From Betaproteobacteria bacterium (lineage in GTDB: Bacteria > Pseudomonadota > Gammaproteobacteria > Burkholderiales > SG8-41): 32,979 nucleotides of DNA. The position numbers were made by a program, and so were the translations under genes. Every line of letters begins with the position of its first letter. Positions within the stretch are counted from its first letter, which is position 1. Below the pieces are notes generated by a model. It had not been told where the DNA came from and made no database searches. It worked only from the letters and a program-made list of their open reading frames with translations. Below, in pieces: positions 31,019 through 32,979 of the stretch. The DNA lies in the NCBI GenBank assembly GCA_016202615.1, contig JACQOI010000159.1:1-32979 (forward strand), written 5' to 3'.

Positions 31019-31588
31019 ATGATCTGCGGCGTCGATGAAGCAGGGCGCGGACCGCTCGCTGGACCGGTGTTCGCAGCGGCGGTCATACTCGGCCCCGCTC
31101 ATGGCATAGTCGGACTCAACGACTCCAAAAAGCTTAGCGCGCGCCGCCGCGATGCGCTGACGCTGCAAATCAGGCAATGCGCGGCGGCATGGGCGGTCGC
31201 CAGCGCCTCGGTCGAGGAAATCGACGCGCTCAACATCCTGCAGGCGACACTGCTGGCGATGCGGCGCGCGGTGCAGGCGCTGACGGTGCGACCGGACGAA
31301 GTGTGGGTGGATGGCAATCGCTGTCCGGAGCTCGACGTAAAAGCGCACGCGGTGATCGGCGGAGACGGCACGGTGCCGGCCATCATGGCAGCCTCGATAC
31401 TCGCCAAAACCGCGCGCGATGCGGTCATGCTCGAATTGCACGCGTTGTATCCGGATTACGGGTTCGACCGCCACAAGGGCTATCCGACGGCGGCGCACCT
31501 GGAAGCGTTGCGCGCTCACGGCGTATCGGCCGTGCACCGGCGCAGTTTCGCGCCCGTGCGCGCGTTGCTCAAGAGCGGCGAACCGTAA
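31019..31588 (+). CDS. rnhB: Ribonuclease HII
   Basis: 189-residue endonuclease that nicks 5' of ribonucleotides embedded in DNA and removes RNA from hybrids. Catalytic D6 and E7 are in [16 protein letters not shown]; the other Asp residues sit in [13 protein letters not shown] and [11 protein letters not shown]. The GRG motif at 9-11 is present, and [19 protein letters not shown] is conserved. ATG 31019 is preferred to the longer frame starting in lpxB. The TAA stop lies within the R' core of the first attC-like site: the inferred recombination point is between 31588 and 31589, so accessory DNA begins at the first base after the stop codon. Confidence 0.96.
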   Translation: MICGVDEAGRGPLAGPVFAAAVILGPAHGIVGLNDSKKLSARRRDALTLQIRQCAAAWAVASASVEEIDALNILQATLLAMRRAVQALTVRPDEVWVDGNRCPELDVKAHAVIGGDGTVPAIMAASILAKTARDAVMLELHALYPDYGFDRHKGYPTAAHLEALRAHGVSAVHRRSFAPVRALLKSGEP

Positions 31589-32084
<496 letters not shown>

Positions 32085-32090
<6 letters not shown>

Positions 32091-32151
32091 CGTTCGCAAT
32101 CACCCGCGGGCACCGCTTCTGCGCGCGTCGGTGTGCATTGCGCGGTTAGCC
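32085..32151 (-). repeat. attC-like site 2 (between TA cassette and protease cassette)
   Basis: Read on minus: R'' GGCTAAC (32151-32145), short spacer, L'' CGCAATGCAC (32142-32133), central part with CACCG/CGGTG pairing, L' GTGATTGCG (32103-32095), spacer, R' GTTATGC (32091-32085). L''/L' pair over 9 bp with one unpaired G in L''. R'' is the exact complement of GTTAGCC at the start of the TA cassette. The toxin stop codon lies within R''. Confidence 0.78.
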
Positions 32152-32466
32152 GTGAACATGCGTCACGACTCCCGGCTTGGCGTTGGGCAACTCCTTGAGC
32201 ACCTTGGGCATCAATGGCCGAAGTACCTCAACATCGTTGCTTGGGGCGTCAACAACGATGACAGCCATCGTAAGACCGGAAAAGTTCTGCTGATACTCCA
32301 GATTGCGATCGACAGTTAAGAGAACTTCGAACCGTGTTGCCGCAAGTTGCAGAAGCGCGCCATTTTTGACGCCGGCCCACCCGGCTTCAGCAACCGTCGT
32401 GACTTCGTGCCCAGGAAGCTCCAAGCGTAGGGCTCGGGGGAAGCACTCGTCAAGCAGCACGCGCAT
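32146..32466 (-). CDS. DUF5615-family PIN-like toxin
   Basis: 106-residue protein of the DUF5615 (PIN-like) family, predicted RNase toxin. Acidic residues typical of the fold: D6-E7 in VLLDECFPRALRLEL, D53 in LLTVDRNLEYQQNF, and D73 in AVIVVDAPSND; VKNGALLQLA replaces the usual (S/D)DxxLLxxA helix. Its start lies within the antitoxin gene (17-bp overlap), so translation is coupled. The stop codon falls inside the R'' box of attC-like site 2. RNase activity is inferred from the fold only. Confidence 0.85.
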   Translation of the reverse strand: MRVLLDECFPRALRLELPGHEVTTVAEAGWAGVKNGALLQLAATRFEVLLTVDRNLEYQQNFSGLTMAVIVVDAPSNDVEVLRPLMPKVLKELPNAKPGVVTHVHG

Positions 32467-32671
32467 CGGCGAGTAGGTGCACTTTAGCCTGCTCGAGAGC
32501 AGCCACCGCGATGTCCCGGCTCACGGTTGGGAAATCATCAAGGAACTTTTCAAGGGAGTGTCCGCCCTCGATATAGTCAATCAGCGCCTGAACAGGAACG
32601 CGGGTTCCAACGAACACCGGGGTGCCACCCAGGATGTCGGGATCGGAGTGCACAACGGACGACTGTTTCAT
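32450..32671 (-). CDS. DUF433-family antitoxin
   Basis: 73-residue protein of the DUF433 family, the usual partner of DUF5615 toxins. The signature is SDPDILGGTPVFVGTRVPVQ, then ALIDYIEGGHSLEKFLDDFP and VSRDIAVAALEQAK, a winged-helix-like DNA-binding domain that probably binds its own promoter and neutralises the toxin. ATG 32671 is preceded by AGAGGTGG. The leader begins at the cassette junction about 52 bp upstream. Confidence 0.88.
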   Translation of the reverse strand: MKQSSVVHSDPDILGGTPVFVGTRVPVQALIDYIEGGHSLEKFLDDFPTVSRDIAVAALEQAKVHLLADARAA

Positions 32672-32722
32672 GCCGCCACCTCTCGAAGTGTCGGATAGAT
32701 TTTACTCCAAGCGCCGAACCAC

Positions 32723-32815
32723 GGCTAACGTTTAGTTGATCGACACCGCGACAGCGCGATGCGTTGGTTTGAGAAAATACTCTTGTCGCGGGGTCGATCG
32801 AACGCCGGGTTGGAC
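32723..32815 (-). repeat. attC-like site 3 (upstream edge of TA cassette)
   Basis: The most canonical of the three. Read on minus: R'' GTCCAAC (32815-32809, fits RYYYAAC), 6-nt spacer, L'' TTCGATCGAC (32802-32793), variable stem containing CCGCGACA/TGTCGCGG, L' GTCGATCAA (32744-32736), 6-nt spacer, R' GTTAGCC (32729-32723). L''/L' pair over 9 bp with one extra C in L'', the same place and base as in classical aadA-type attC sites. R'' implies a further cassette to the right that should begin with GTTGGAC. Confidence 0.8.
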
Positions 32816-32849
32816 TAGCCCTGGTGCGCTAGCCGCGCAGGAGTGTGTT

Positions 32850-32979
32850 ATGGGAATTGTAAGACCCGTTGACAGCGGCTACAAGCGCGCCGTATGTGTA
32901 GCGGAGGGCACGCCGGGCGCTGGAAGGCTACGTTGGGCCGTGTGGCTGCAAAAAATCCTGCATAGACGCGGCGCGTGCG
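32850..32979 (+). CDS. Possible partial ORF at right window edge (doubtful)
   Basis: ATG at 32850, preceded by AGGAG at 32839-32843, opens a frame that stays open to the window edge (43 codons, MGIVRPVDSGYKRAVCVAEG...). No domain is recognisable. It runs opposite to the cassette genes. In a GC-rich region 43 open codons are weak evidence, and an equally long open frame exists on minus across the same DNA. The region 32816-32849 shows nothing else. Confidence 0.2.
   Translation, partial: MGIVRPVDSGYKRAVCVAEGTPGAGRLRWAVWLQKILHRRGAC

Larger units (their letters stand above)
32091..32728 (-). mobile_element. Integron-type gene cassette carrying a DUF433/DUF5615 toxin-antitoxin pair
   Basis: 638-bp unit between the crossover points of attC-like sites 3 and 2. 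It opens on minus with GTTAGCCGTG (32729-32720) and its coding part closes with CACGGCTAAC (32154-32145), a 10-bp perfect inverted match. A -10-like TAAAAT (minus, 32704-32699) lies in the leader before the antitoxin gene, so the pair may carry its own promoter, as TA cassettes usually do; no good -35 is seen. Confidence 0.75.

Noticed and set aside
32867-32938. A possible fourth attC-like site: GCCCAAC (minus, 32938-32932), 6-nt spacer, TTCCAGCGC arm and a GCGCTTG arm.
   Set aside because: The expected R' box reads GTCAACG rather than GTT..., the arms pair imperfectly, and it would leave a cassette of only about 50 bp before site 3. It may be a decayed site but cannot be supported.

Overview
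The window is a high-GC chromosomal segment of a Gram-negative bacterium, most likely a betaproteobacterium (inference). The grounds are the order smc-zipA-ligA, the outer-membrane and lipid A block from rpsB to rnhB, a Bug-type (TctC) periplasmic binding protein, and a QueF and MTIP-type MtnP of proteobacterial kind. I cannot name the genus. Most of the window is core genome; the two ends carry accessory DNA.

Layout. (1) 1-225 is the 3' end of lysA. (2) 226-3702 is accessory: palindromic repeats, a 3' fragment of tRNA-Arg(ACG), a Bug-family binding protein with a short dispersed repeat in its linker, an HD-domain protein, and a REP-associated tyrosine transposase (RAYT) framed by perfect 19-bp inverted repeats that end at the queF stop codon. 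(3) 3702-7710: queF (minus) diverges from smc, followed by zipA, ligA, galU, a hypoxanthine phosphoribosyltransferase, mtnP and def on plus. (4) map-glnD run on minus, convergent with def. (5) From a strong promoter at 17282-17311 a long plus-strand run begins: rpsB, tsf, pyrH, frr, uppS, cdsA, dxr, rseP, bamA, skp, lpxD, fabZ, lpxA, lpxB, rnhB. It links translation, pyrimidine nucleotides, isoprenoid and phospholipid precursors, envelope-stress proteolysis, outer-membrane protein assembly and lipid A synthesis. Many of its genes overlap or are separated by only a few bases.

Two anomalies stand out in the core run. dxr has an in-frame TAG at codon 56, at a position normally Tyr, with intact coding sequence on both sides. 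pyrH has Cys in place of the middle Gly of its conserved GGGN motif.

(6) The most interesting part is the right end, 31583-32815. Directly after the rnhB stop codon lie two small units, both coding on minus: a single-domain retropepsin-like aspartic protease, and a DUF433/DUF5615 toxin-antitoxin pair. They are separated and bounded by three attC-like recombination sites. Each site has GTT/AAC core boxes, spacers of about 5-7 nt, paired L arms and one unpaired extra base in the L'' arm. The start of each unit is the exact reverse complement of its own end (10 and 11 bp), as expected of integron gene cassettes. No integron integrase is visible, so within this window it looks like a CALIN (attC cluster lacking an integrase) docked at the rnhB stop codon. 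The last 160 bases hold only a doubtful partial ORF.
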